A DNA stretch of 64,000 nucleotides from Pleurodeles waltl (GCF_031143425.1 NC_090445.1:1196942691-1197006690); one strand, 5' to 3'. Numbered from the stretch's first letter, positions 24,836 through 36,559 are shown. The notes: generated by a model from the sequence alone, not told the origin. Translations and numbers: made by a program.

Positions 24836-25290
24836 CTCCATAAAAGAAACAACACGCATTTGCACTGCAATTTGTTTTGCATTTACTTGAGTTAGAGTTA
24901 TTGGCATTGTGAATTCATAATTGGACTTTTCTTTTCACATAAATTGATCAACCCTGTCTCATAATTTGGTCTTCTCCTGCCATGTAATTTCAGTGGCCCT
25001 GCATATAACTAAAACACTTCCATTTACCTTCTTCCTCTATCTGCAGCAAAAATGAAAATGGTGCCATTTAGCATCCTAATGTAAATCTGCCATGCTAATT
25101 CCAATAGAATACCACCTTCACCACCCGACCATCAGAGTTGCTGGCTGGCTACCACAATTACCAAAAAAAAAGGCATAAGACAGCCACAAGTGATGGGCGT
25201 GGGATGGAAGTGGTTAAAAGTCCACAGATTGATAACAGGTTGGAAAGCGTTTGCGCACTCAACCTAAAAATGAACATTTGCTATTATTAA
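24836..25290. repeat. dispersed repeat family A, copy 1
   Basis: Shares blocks with 36560-37015: 'gcatttgca.tgcaa', 'gagttaga', 'attggacttttctt', 'cacataaattga' and, at the far end, 'gtgatgggcgtg' and 'gcactcaacctaaaaatgaa'. This copy lacks much of the middle. No coding capacity; probably a SINE or non-autonomous element. I do not know its class. Confidence 0.65.
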
Positions 25291-25439
25291 AGGACTAACA
25301 ACAAGTTTTGCCTAGCTATGCTGCGAGTCTGCAGAGGTATTAGCCTGGACTTGGTGATTAAAAGCAAGTAAAATCACTCAAAAGTACCTAATTTCGGAAT
25401 GCTTCTGCTTTTAAAAATAAATGGACAATAAAACACAAT

Positions 25440-25957
25440 GGGGCATCCTTGCTCCACATTTGCATATTTCTTTTTACGCAAATGTGGCCCAACGAGGACA
25501 AAAACACCACGCCATATTTACAAAGCGGTGCAGTGCTTGCATTACGTCACTTTGTAACCCTTTGCGCCACATCATGCCTGCGCCAGGCATAATGTATGCA
25601 AGGGGGGTGTTCCGACGCTAGGGTGGGCCATAAAAATGTTGCAAAGGAATCTAGGAAACTCCTTTGAACCATTTTTATCTGCATTTTTTAAAGCCTTCTA
25701 AGTGCAGGCGTTAAACAGAAGGTCCCATTGAATACAGTGGGCCTCTGGCTGCTTTGCAGTATTAGCGCCATAATATTTTACGCTAATCCTGCAAAGCGCT
25801 GGACTATCGTAAAAAATTATGATACTGGTCACTTATTGCCATGGTGCGCCGTATTTTAAATACGGTGCACACATGGTAGCGTTAGGGGGGGGCGCTAAAG
25901 GGTGTAAGAAAAGTGGGGCTACACTAGATGCAGCGCCACTTTTCGTAAATCTGCCCC
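25440..25957 (-). mobile_element. 518-bp non-autonomous inverted-repeat element (GGGGCA family)
   Basis: The right end is 'gtggcgct' type sequence followed by 'gtaaatctgcccc'; on the complement this starts ggggcagatttacg. The same family appears in the opposite orientation at 40886-41403, also 518 bp. Internal matches include 'aacgcctgc' and 'aaaaatg'. It has no open frame and is a MITE-like element. Confidence 0.7.
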
Positions 25958-26356
25958 AAAGTTTTCTGTCTGTAATCATGTGCAAAAAATCGGTAGGTAG
26001 GATATATGAACCTTAGTTATGAACCTTCATGTACCCTTTGGCAGTTGTTTACCAAGAACGGCCAATAGTGCGAACATGAGAAGTTCTCTCTTCTTGTCAG
26101 TGCGCGGTCACTTGTACTACAGATAGGTCCTACGAAAGCACCCCGTCGCAATTCCAAACAGAAAACACAATTAATTTTAATATAATCACTGATTTATATA
26201 CTGACATTCTGGATATTTATAAACAAGTCCCTTCTCTTTGAGCCGATGTGAGAAGGTGTACCAAATAGGCATACAAAAAATGGAGAAATATTAAAATATA
26301 AGGACGAAATATGTAATGTAAGGGTCGTGGGTTTCACTTTAAATTTGTAATCATCA

Positions 26357-26387
<31 letters not shown>

Positions 26388-26388
26388 A
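26357..26388. repeat. GT microsatellite
   Basis: A run of about 12 gt units followed by a short at run. Confidence 0.95.
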
Positions 26389-26689
26389 GGATGAAGTATA
26401 TTTATTCGTTTTAATCCTGTGCTGCCATCTAGTGACCAACGTAAGCATTGCTCAGTACTACAGTCAACTACTCGAATTTACAATAATGCCGACCTGTGTC
26501 AAACAGTGAGGTCATGTTAAGCGATAAACAGGATAACTCAGGATAGAAAATAATACATAAGAACTGTCTCGGTGGATATTAAGAGCAGGCTATTCATTAG
26601 AAAGAGAAGAGAAACGTTATAGAGGTTCGGCAGAGGTATATCTTTGTCAGTGAGTTTAAGGGCGAGCGAATCTAATGTTTTTCTAACAA

Positions 26690-27100
26690 CCACTACAGCG
26701 AACCCAATTAACAAAAAAGCCAACGCATTTCTGCTCTCCCGCAGCCATGGAGTGTGAAGGAAAGACAAAGGAAAACAATGTGACATAAGTGGTGCTCATG
26801 CGAAGCGCTCCAGTACCCTATAGAGTAGCACTGTATCAAACGTTAAAGCACCATAGAGCACGAAGGGAGAGATAAAATTAAAAAAGTGGTTTGCCACAAT
26901 AAAGCATATTGGCAAAGGTGCAATTATCCATGTAACAGGGGCAGTCTGCAAGGCGGTGATAAAAGCGCCCCAAGGCGGGACAAACTAAAGAACAACAAAT
27001 GGAAGTGATGGGCGTGAAGTGGGCCTGGGTAAACCCCACAAATACATTACAACACGTCGGAAAGCAGCTTGAATGGTGCTATGCTCGACCTAATAATAAG
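26690..27100. repeat. dispersed repeat family A, copy 3 (diverged)
   Basis: Shares with the copy at 36560-37015 the blocks 'attggcaaa.gtgcaatta.ccatgtaa', 'gccccaaggcg' and 'gtgatgggcgtg', and then a 'gctcgacctaa' end. More diverged than the other copies, so its edges are approximate. Confidence 0.5.
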
Positions 27101-27494
27101 TGGAGGTTCTCATTGGTAATTGAAGCATTAACAGTCGTTCTGTTTTTCACAGTGGATCGCACATTAGCGACTCCTGCTAATCAGCTAGTGAAAAATGTTG
27201 ATTTTATGGCTCCATAGTGTTAGATTTTGAGGTGGCCTTTTCATAATGATGTGAGCCTGATAAGTTTTAATTTTGAAGTCTGTTTTTAGGTTAATCATTC
27301 AGCACATATTCACTTCCAAATAAAGCAAAGAGAGACTCACCAGAGTCGACAGTTTGAACTAGATTGGGGATACAAGTGTTGGCAAGGTGGGTTCCTGACT
27401 GCATTCGGGTGCAGATGGGCACAGATCAGCTTGTCTTAGGCATGCCCGCTGTCTGCGTCTGCCCAGCAGGAGACTTTGTATGGCCTCAGGTGTA

Positions 27495-28085
27495 CGACTC
27501 TCGTTCGAGAGAAGGAACTGATGCCACTGCCACCACCCGAAATCAGGCTGGAAAAGCAGGGAAAGCAGCCAAAAAATGTACTGCCAACAGATCCAACCTA
27601 AAGTAACAAAAGAAAGAGACAAGGCAACCGATCTCTGAGAGGATGCAAGAAAGTAAAATAAACAAGGCTAAAATCTAGTTAAAATAAACAACAAGGACTG
27701 GAGGTCCAGGCATCTTGCAGTTTTGTTACTAGAAAAATAATATGGACGGTGATATTAAATGTGGTTTAGCAGTGAAAGGGATCGGTTTAATTTTTAATTT
27801 AAAAATATTTTCTTCCTGTGCTGCAGCTACCATTCTATGCCCCCAACACTTTACTTTCTCTCGAGAGCAAGAAGTAACGTTACTGACCCTCCCCTAACTC
27901 CGGTGGGACAGGTAGAAAATGTGGCCCAAAGAAATCTACTGCCAACACGTCCAAACTAAAAAAATAAATGACATAAAAATAAGGGAATCACGATACCCTT
28001 TGAGAGGGTGCAAAGAAAATTTAAAAAATAAGAAAATCAAGTCACAATAACGGAAGAGGACTGGAGATACAAGCAAGCCTTCTTA
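27495..28085. repeat. diverged ~370-bp duplication
   Basis: Blocks near 27568-27715 recur at 27937-28085: 'actgccaaca', 'tccaa.ctaaa', 'gaga..gatgcaa', 'aaggactggag'. The spacing is about 370 bp. No coding signal. A tandem duplication of unknown source. Confidence 0.6.
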
Positions 28086-29044
28086 TCGTACGAGCTAAAA
28101 ATGTGGATGTTAACATTGCAAGCATCTGCTTGCTTTTCAGATTAAGAATCTGTTGAGTTCTGCGGCTGGTAGCTATGCAGATCAGGATGCCCTAGAGAGT
28201 CAGGAATAGAGATAGCTTCATGAACCCCAAGGCTGAGTGCCCGCAGAACTATCCCTGACTGGCATAGGAGAAGTGAGCTAAATTAACACACACTTCCTGG
28301 CAAAATATTGCGATGCGACTCAGTCATAAGGTGAACTTTCTAAAGATGACTGAAAGTGTCAAGGTCCCGCTGTAGTGCGAAACCTAGTTTGCAGGAACAG
28401 AAATATGTTAAATCACAAGTATGGAAGTCGAGCTTCCATACTAGACCAGAATTACGTTTTAGTCCAGTTTGAAGAATGATGAAACTCTGCTGATTTCACA
28501 TCCCACTGAGGGCAGTTCCAACCTCCCAGACTAAAAAGTACCAAAATGCATTTGCTAAGAAATGGCATTTCATCATTAAAAAGCACATTATGTATGTGAG
28601 ATTGGGGTAAACAGACCAGGTCCCATCAAAAGGGTTGAAAAGACAGTCACATCTTGATGTCATTTCATGACATTATAAAGTTTCTAGAGATATTTTGACG
28701 TAAATATTCCTTAGTTCTGACTAAGAAAGAGATCTTTCTGTCTTGAGGGTGTGCGGGGGGGCATTATCTACCCACTGGCAGTAAGAAACATCTTACAGAG
28801 TAGCATTAAGAGAATCACTATTACCTTTGGAAGTCACTGCTGTTGCACTTAGGACAGTTCTTCTGTTTGAACATCATTATGAGCCATAGTGTTCCATACT
28901 GCCTGTTACTGCTCTGTAGGTAATTGACAAATCCTGCTCCTGTTCAGGTCGCTGGTTTCTCCCATCTCTGATCGTCTCCTTTAGTACCACTAGGCTTGTC
29001 TGACAGTTAAGTGAGATCCTTATAACTGCTGGCCAAATTAGATG
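28086..29044. other. intron, nothing recognised
   Basis: Mixed-composition intron without supported features. Confidence 0.45.
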
Positions 29045-29580
29045 CCTTTTTTTTCGCAGAAACTGACACCCAGTAAGGGCATCCTACACGTCAGGGCAGT
29101 ATGAAATCTGTTAGCATCGACCCCATCTTAATGGAAATCCATTGTCTCCTATTGCCAGACCGCACCATCTTCAAAACCATCTGCGTCATTTACAGAGCTA
29201 CCACAACCAGTACCCGTGCTTATCTTGCAGATAAGCTAAACAACTCTGGCTGTTCGTGGCATACCCATCGACAGGATACCATCGGACTGCGGACAAAGAA
29301 GCTTGAAAAAGAAAAAACAGAGCAGCAGGCCGTTTCCATCTATGCTCCCATGATCTGGAAGAACATCCCCCTATTCACTATGACCACCCCAACACTGCTC
29401 CAGTTCAGGAAAGAGTTGAAATGCACCTGTTTAAAAAACACAATGTCACAATGCATTAAGCTACAAATGAGACGCCTCTCCTATCACTCGTTGACTTTAT
29501 ACTTATCTTTGACACTGTACAGCACTAAACTCGCTTTCTTTTCTATAGGTTTGCGCTAATAAATACCACACACATACATA
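29045..29580 (+). pseudogene. old L2/CR1-like LINE 3' fragment
   Basis: A 152-codon open frame at 29101-29559 includes AYLADKLNN, LRTKKLEKEKTEQQAVSIYA, PMIWKNIPLF and LLQFRKELK. This matches the C-terminal 'PAYLxDxL ... SVxAPxLWNxLP ... FxxxLKxxLF' pattern of CR1/L2 LINEs. It is degraded: the usual 'HWLPV' block before it survives only as EIHCLLLPDRTIFKTICVIY. No RT catalytic motif remains. Confidence 0.65.
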
Positions 29581-31111
29581 CATGAATTGTTTACATACAA
29601 ACTTAGCTGTTGGAATGGTGTTATCGTGGAGGATTGTCTTATCTGGAATAGCTTTACTAAATTGTGCTGCAAGAGAAGTACAATTACCTTGCTTGGACTA
29701 TTTAAGAATACTGTAATTTCTACCTCTCAGAGTACAAAAGAATGTGCAAGTTTATACAATGATATGTTCAAAATTCGTCTTCGGTTTCTTTTCTTTATGT
29801 TGTGTTAACATTAAAAGGCCTCTTAGAACAACAGTCTTGCAGAATGTTATAGTCAGAGCCACTGGAGTTCCGTGGCTTTGCAGCTATGGTGTTTTCCTGC
29901 ATAATTATGGATTTGACACATGTGCCACATTAACAATCATCTTCTGCACAGCAGCTGATTTTAACAAATAAATTTAGTTTCTTTCTTGAATGGATCAAAA
30001 GTTTCTAAAAGCATGGCAACATACATTTTGTGCAGTAAAAAGCACCTCACAATGGTGGACTGGTCAGCTTTCTTTTACTTTTCACTATATTTGGGGTGTT
30101 AAACTGGTAACATTAATGTGAAACCTATGCCGAGGAAGGGTTAAGAAGTGTGATATTGGCAAAATAATTAATTAATGCTATCACAAAATGTGCAGCATTT
30201 GCCACATAAATTGCCTTTCCTTGAACATGAATTATTTAGTGCTGCTACATTATTTTGACCCCCGCTTCTGTATAATTCCAGTAGCCTGAGTATTCTACAT
30301 GTCATATTTATTATGTATCACACTAGGAGATACTTTGGGCTTCAAGGCACTAGATCTTAAAAAGAGATGCAACATGTTTAGGATTCCTCTTAAGTTTCAG
30401 TGCCCACTGAAAATAGAGCAGTATCTGTGAAGGAAACAAAAACTTAAACAAAAAATGACTAGAGAAACAAAATATTTACATGAAAAAGAAGGAACCATTT
30501 CATACCCTTTCCTAATTAGTTTTACGTATTTTCATTTTTCTTTGCTACTTCTGCCAAAACCTTGTCTCCCAGTCCAGCAGATTGAAATGTTTATCTTTAT
30601 AGCAAACAAAGGCTGAAAGGTGATCTGCTAACATATGTGTCTGATGGTGTACCCGTGTGCAACTACTTTGAAAACGTTTGAACTGTTATTTTTTGCTACA
30701 TATCTGTACATTTTGCAACAGATTGTGGATTATGCAGCGAGTGTAGTAAAATCGTGTTTACACAGGAAAAGCCACAACTGCCCAGTGATTATTTTTCTTG
30801 TGGCCCTGCATGTAAGGTTCAAAAGGAACAGTGTACCTTTTGTGCTTGTAAAGGCACTTAAGAGGAATCACTAGGTTTATTTTTAAGGTGGTTCTGCGTT
30901 GCTCTGACAACACAGATGTTCATTGTTAAGACTACTGGCAAAGGTATTTACTTCATTAAAATATTAACTTAAGTATAATAACCATGTTTATCATTGATGT
31001 GATATTCACTGCCCATGACTTGATCCACCTTTACAGGGAAGCGCACACTGCTTTGCACATGTTCCACTGTTGTGTGCATTTTCTGTTACCACCATGATAA
31101 GGTATCACAGG
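29581..31111. other. intron, nothing recognised
   Basis: AT-rich intron. Open frames at 29587-29808, 29744-29971 and 30635-30874 lack recognisable motifs. Confidence 0.45.
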
Positions 31112-32037
31112 CAGTTTAGTCCTGACCAGAAGCACTCCCTGCTGCCCCACATGTGTCGGCCAAAGCCCCCCAGTTCCCACCTGAAGCACGCCTGCACTCC
31201 CAGCTCTGGGTCCCAAAAAGCTCAGCCAATGCTCATCAGTCCTGAACTGAAGCATTTCCTGCACGCCTAGCTTTGGACCCATAGACAGCTCAATCAATGC
31301 TCCTTTGTCCTGATCTGAAACACTCCCAGTAATACCAGCCCTGTACCCACAGGCAACTCAGCCAATGCTCCTCAGTCTTAATCTGAAGCATTCCTTGTGT
31401 TTCTTGCTCTGGCCCACAGGCTGCTCAGTCAATGCTCCTCAGTCATGATCTGAAGCACTCTATTCACTCCTAGCTCTGGACCCATTGATAGCTCCACCAG
31501 TGCTCTTCAGTTCTGATCTGAAGCATTCCTTCTGCTTCCTGCTCTGGCCCAAAGACTACTCGGTTAATGCTCCTCAGCCCTGATATGCAGCATCCCCTGC
31601 ACTCCCAGCTCTGGGCTCACTGATAACTTAGTCACTGCTCCTCAGTCCCAATCTGAAGCATGCCTGCACTCCTAGTTCTTGGCAGCAAACAGCTCATCCA
31701 ATGCTCATCTATCCTGAACTGGAGCACTTCCTGTACTCCAGCTTTGGGCCCACAGACAGCTCAACCAATAGTCCTCAGACCTGATCTGAAGCACTTCGTG
31801 CTCTCCAAGCTCAGGGCCCACTGATAGCTCCACCAATGCTCCTCGGTCTTGATCTGTGCTTCCAGGTCAGCCCACAGACTGCTCAGTCAATGATCCTCAG
31901 TCCTGATCCAAAGCACTCCCTGCACTCCTAGCTCTGGGCCTGCAGACAACTCAGCCAGTGCTCCTCAGACCTGATCTGAAGCACTCCCTGTTCTGGGCCC
32001 ACAAATATGCCAGCCAAAGCTCCTCGGTCCTGAACAG
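31112..32037. repeat. ~67-bp minisatellite, about 13-14 units
   Basis: A unit of about 66-69 bp is repeated across the stretch. Each unit has the pattern 'tcctgatctgaagcactccc', 'actcctagctctggg', 'cccacagacagctcagccaa' and 'tgctcctcag'. Units are diverged from one another and some are shortened (the one near 31850 lacks part). No coding signal. Confidence 0.9.
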
Positions 32038-32404
32038 TTAAAATGTGGGGTCCATAGTCGGCACTTTAAATTGTGCCCCTAGTGTTGAAGTATAGCCTTT
32101 GCCAACTCGTATTTGCTTTATTGGTTCCTTGAAAATGCTGGTGACAAAATCACCATGGAGACCCACTTTTAGCATTGCCTGAAAGTCATCGACTAATATT
32201 TCACAGTTTGAACAATCACAGACGAATTCCATTCCGTTTGGTAAATGAATTTGGTATTCCCTGGGACAGTGAAGATCTACTCACAACGGTAATGTTACCA
32301 GAAGTATTTACAAGCATTGGTAAAGCCAATAGGTTTCGCCTATGTGAGAGCTTTTGGCTTTGCCAATGTCTTTTACCCATGTTGTATAGCAGAGTGGCTG
32401 TTGT
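32038..32404. other. spacer with short minus-strand open frame and hairpin
   Basis: Between the two tandem arrays. A minus-strand frame (32232-32038, 64 codons) reads MEFVCDCSNCEILVDDFQAM and on; it looks protein-like but I do not recognise it. At about 32317-32372 an inverted repeat (cattggtaaagccaa / ttggctttgccaatg) forms a hairpin. Likely a fragment of an unidentified mobile element. Confidence 0.4.
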
Positions 32405-34147
32405 TGAGCATGGTTGAAGGTTAGTGGCATGCCATAGAGTAGAGTGGCATACAGGAGAGTGAAGTAGAGTAGAATAGAGGGAAGCAGCAGAGAGTAGCGT
32501 AGAATGGTGTGGGTGGCATAGGGTAGAGTGGCGTACACTGGAATGGTGTACAGTAAAGTGGCATAGAGTAGAGTGGCATACATCAGAGTGACAGACTAGA
32601 GTAGAGTGGTGTAAAGTGGAGTAGAGTAGAGTGGCGTAGAGTGGAATGGAGTGGTGTAGAGTGGCGTACAGTAGAGTGGCATAGAGTGCTTTGGAGTGGC
32701 ATTGTGTGTAGTGGCATGGAGTAGTTTAGAATGTAGTGGAGTGGTGTAGAGTGGCCAGACGTAGTATGGAGTGGTGTAGAGTATAGTGGTGTGGATTAGA
32801 TTGGTTTAGAGTGGAGTGGCATGGAGTAGAGTGAGGTGGATTGACGTAGAGTAGAATAGAGTGGCATAGAGCAGAATGGTGTAGGGTAGAGTGGAGTAGC
32901 ATGTGGTGGCATGGAGTGTCATAGAGTGAAAAAGTGAGGAGTGATTTGGCATAGAATAGAGTGGCATGGTGTAGGGAAGAGTGGCATAGAGTGGAGTGGC
33001 ATGGAGCAGCATTGTATGGAGTGGAGTAGTATGGCTTAGAGTGGAGTAGAGTGGTGTAGAGTAGAGTAGAGTGGCCTTGATAAGAGTTTCATAAAGTGGA
33101 GTGGCGTAGAGTGGCTTTGAAAAAAGTGGAATAGCGTAGAGTAGAGTGGACTGGTATGGAATGAAGTAGAGTGGCACAGAGTGGTATAGCATGGAGTAGA
33201 GTGGAGTAGCATAGAGTAGCATGGAGTAGAGAGGCATAGAGTGGCAATATGTGGAGTGACGTAGAGTAGAGTGGTATGACAGAGTGGTGTAAAGTAGAGT
33301 GGCATAGAATAGAGTGACTTAGAGTGGAATGGAGTAGCGTAGAGTAGAATAGAGTGGCTCTGAGTGGCGTACAATAACGTGGTGTAGAGTGGAGTGTCAC
33401 AGAGTGCCATGGGGTGGCATTATGTGGAGTGGGGTGGAGTAGTTTAGAGTGGCGTGACGTGGAATGGAGGTGTAGAGAAGAGTGGCATGGATTAGATTGG
33501 TTTAGAGTGGAGTGGAATGGAGCAGAGTGGAGTGGATTGTCATAGAGTAGTGTGGCATAGAGTAGCATGGAATTACATATATTGGAATGTCGTAGAGTAG
33601 AGTGGAGTAGCATATAGTGCCATGGAGTGTCAGTGGAGCGGAATAGAGTGGAAATGTGAGGAGTGAAGTGGCATAGAATGGCACAGTGTAGGGTGGTGTA
33701 GAGTAGAGTGACATAGAGTGGAATGCCGTAGAGTGGCATTAAGTAGAGTGAAGTTGCGTGAAGTGACTTAGAGTGGTGATGAACAGCATATCATGGAGTG
33801 GCGGAGAGTAGAGTGGCGTAAAGTAGAGTGCAGTGGCGTGGTGCTAGGCGTAGAGTGTCAATGTGTGGAGTGTTGTAGAGTAGAGTGGCATTGTGTGGAG
33901 TGATTCAGAGTGGAGTCAAATGCCATAGAGTGGAGTGATGTAGAGTAGGGTGGCATAGCATAAAGTGGAGTGGAGTGTTGTAGAGTGGCATTGGGTGGGG
34001 TGAAGTAGAATGGTGTAGAGTGGCATGGAGCAGAGTGGCGTGGAGTGGTATAGAGTGGCATACAGTGGGGTTGAGTGGAGCAAAGTGAGGCAGAGTAGAG
34101 TGGAGATGAGTGGCATAGAGTGCCAGAGAGTGGCATTGTGTAAGTGG
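32405..34147. repeat. G/T/A-rich pentamer-based satellite, left part
   Basis: Built from agtgg, agagt and related units ('gagtggcatagagtagagtgg'), irregularly ordered, almost without C on the + strand. The long minus-strand open frames (up to 216 codons, rich in Leu, Tyr, Ser, Thr, His and Pro) result from composition alone and are not genes. Confidence 0.92.
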
Positions 34148-34165
34148 AATGGTGTGCAGGGGTAT
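34148..34165. repeat. probable target duplication, left copy
   Basis: aatggtgtgcaggggtat, matched with one difference by 34610-34627. Flanks the non-satellite insert. Confidence 0.6.
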
Positions 34166-34609
34166 GTTCATCAAAAGAAAAGCAACAGGCTACAAAACAA
34201 CGCACCTGACCAAAAAAATCCTAAAAATGAAAGATAATTATTAAACTGTCCTTCTTATGTGCACTCAAACTTTTTGCCCGATCGCACGTGCATTGATATT
34301 GTTATGCTGCTGAAACTGTGGAGGATTTGCCAAATTTTTTTAATTATGGAGGAATAAAAGACTCTGATGTTGGAGGTATGAACGATTTAAGAGCAACTAT
34401 TAAATCAATCGAATTTGAGGCCAATTGTTTAGCCCTGAAGAAGTCCTATGTGAGAGGACGAAACGCATTGGCTGTTGCTGTTGTGAGTACATGTAATATT
34501 GGATGACGAAAGAGGAAAGCAAAAAAAGAATAAAAGAGAATTTGCACAAATATAAACTAAAGAACTGGACATTTTACATTATTGGCTGTGGTGCACTACC
34601 TTTCTTCTA
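34166..34609 (+). mobile_element. 444-bp insertion inside the satellite, hammerhead-like motif
   Basis: Unrelated to the satellite on either side and flanked by an 18-bp near-perfect direct repeat, so it looks like a transposed segment. It contains an open frame at 34318-34506 with no known motif. At 34435-34464 the sequence ctgaagaagtcc...ggacgaaac resembles a hammerhead ribozyme core with a 4-bp stem (34443-34446 with 34456-34459). One extra A lies next to the core, so activity is doubtful. Hammerhead motifs occur in Penelope-like elements and some satellites; which of these this is, I cannot say. Confidence 0.5.
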
Positions 34610-34627
34610 AATGGTGTGCAGTGGTAT
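34610..34627. repeat. probable target duplication, right copy
   Basis: aatggtgtgcagtggtat, partner of 34148-34165. Confidence 0.6.
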
Positions 34628-34932
34628 AGAGTAGAGTTTAGTGGCGTAGTTTAGAGCGCCATAGACAAGAGTGGCGTAAAGTGAAGTGACACAAAGTGCT
34701 GTAGAGTGGCATGGTGAGGAGTGGTGTAGATTGGTGTGGAGTGGCATAGAGTAGAGTGGAGTAGTGTAAAGTAGATTGGAGTGGCATAGAGTGAAGAGGC
34801 GTAGAGTAGAATGGCATAGATTGGTGTGGAGTGGTGTGGCTTAGAGTGGCATAGGGTGGAGTGGCGTGGAGTGATGTGGACTTCAGTGGTGTAAAGTGGA
34901 GTAGCATAGAGTAGAGTGGCATAGAGTAGAAC
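34628..34932. repeat. G/T/A-rich pentamer satellite, right part
   Basis: Continues the same agtgg/agagt satellite after the 444-bp insert. The array ends at about 34932. Confidence 0.9.
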
Positions 34933-35557
34933 AGTTATGGGTGCAAATAACTGAAGTGTCAATAGAAACAGCAGATAGGGTGAAAGCAACATAAATGAGA
35001 AGCTGGGGCGTTGTAGAAAGACGAGGAAGAACACATATACATGGTCTATGCACCAGGAAGAAGCTACCACAAGAAAGGAAGGGAAGCTTTTGGGAAGCTA
35101 AGCAATCAAAACATTGCAAATGAGAGGGACAACGAAAACAATTAATGGTGTATGCTGTGGGCATCTTATAAGCCCATTAAGTTGTAAACAATATGTCTCG
35201 CCAGACATAGCATGCGCTGTGTAGGTGAAACCTAACAATGAAATAAGCGTTCATTACAGTGCACAGTAGAAAATAAACATTAAGGTTCCAGACGGTATTG
35301 TTATTGCCATTTAGAAAAGCAATTCTCTGCCACCTTTCTGCCTTGATGTAGTACCCAGAAGCTTAGAATATTATCATAACATAAAGCTACGCTAGTAGCT
35401 TAATTTGCGCCTTGTTTTACATTTGTACCTCTAACATGTTAAACAATTGCTTATCCTTTCCAGTGTGATGCATCTTCGTGATTTATGGCTTGAGAGTGTG
35501 CTTAGTACTTAGCACTGACCGCCAAGGGCCTCCTGACTTTCATGTAATTTCCCACAG
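34933..35557 (+). other. intron end before SH3-2 exon
   Basis: Unique-looking intron. It ends with the acceptor 'catgtaatttcccacag' before 35558. Confidence 0.6.
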
Positions 35558-35752
35558 GGTGAGCGTATTACATTAATCAGACGAGTTGATGAAAACTGGT
35601 ATGAAGGCAAAGTTTCTGGTACGAACCGGCAAGGTATATTCCCAGCCACATACATTGACATCATCAAAAGGCCACGCGTGAAGAATGCAGTCGACTATCC
35701 AGACCTACCATCAACGTATTCCCCAAACCGAAGCACGTCAACCTCACCGCAG
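35558..35752 (+). CDS. SORBS1-like exon: rest of SH3 domain 2 and linker
   Basis: Sixty-five codons in phase 0. The SH3 part reads [20 protein letters not shown], then [19 protein letters not shown]. The linker [19 protein letters not shown] with STSTSPQ ends at the donor cag|gtgcct. SORBS1 carries the same order ([51 protein letters not shown]). The binding-surface residues Trp, Pro and Tyr are kept. It splices in frame to 42119. Confidence 0.95.
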
Positions 35753-36059
35753 GTGCCTTTATTTCTAGTTATCGCCATTTGATTTTGTATTTTAATGACT
35801 TTGGAAGATGTTAGCCTTAACCCTGGTGAATAGAATGCAACACGTCCAAGGAACACAATCCAGTCATGTCTGATTTCGTTTGGGATACATTTCTGGTATC
35901 AATAACCTATCTGCAGGTTACAGGCAGTAGGGCAAATTCAACCTTTCAGCATTCCAGGGTCATTTAAATGACTACCATCACATTGGGTAATCGTCACAAT
36001 CCTTTGATCTTTCTACAAAGACGTCAATGTGTGAATGAAACTATATACAACTAGGATAT
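35753..36059. other. intron, nothing recognised
   Basis: Intron following the SH3-2 exon; starts gtgcctttatttc. Confidence 0.6.
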
Positions 36060-36470
36060 CACCAGTGGCGTCACCCCTCCCCCCCTCTCCCACCCCCCCA
36101 CTCCCCCACCAGCAGCAACCACTGCAAATCCTTTAACAAGGAAAGGATAATAAACCTAGTTTATTATCCTTTCCTTGTTAAAGGGACGGGCCATGTGGGA
36201 TGAGTACTGAGTGGTGTGCACTGTGCATTCCCCTCAGTGCGCATGTATGTTTGGCCAGCCATCTCGGGCCGGCCAAACACACATGCGCAGTGCGCTCTCT
36301 CCAACCCGGCACTGTTTTGCCGGGCTGGAAAGAGCAGGCACAGGCTCTCAGTTTCCCAGACAATCCTAACGTTGCTTTGAGAAGCGTCATGATTGGCTAC
36401 AGGACAGGCTGGGAGCATGTGTCTGCCTGGCCAGGTGGGGAGACGACAGAGGTAAGTTTTTTAAAAATTT
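36060..36470 (+). repeat. palindrome-core repeat family B, copy 1
   Basis: A C-rich lead is followed by a perfect 26-bp inverted repeat with a 3-bp spacer (36130-36155 and 36159-36184), then a GC-rich body with two facing 'tgtttggcc/ggccaaaca' segments and 'ctggaaagagcaggcacaggct'. The same order occurs in reverse orientation at 44260-44755. No coding capacity; probably a non-autonomous DNA element. Confidence 0.75.
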
Positions 36471-36559
36471 ATTTTTTAGATGTTAATAATGTGTCTGACA
36501 AGTCAGTTTGTGGGCTACTTTTGTGGTGCAGTTTTTTGGCTACGTGTGCTCTGTGGTTG

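Noticed and set aside
32308..35164. Long minus-strand open frames of Leu/Tyr/Ser/Thr/His-rich repeats (MPLYSMLLYATPL type)
   Set aside because: They follow directly from the agtgg/agagt satellite: with almost no C on the + strand, stop codons are rare in certain minus-strand frames. Frames overlap each other and have no domain.
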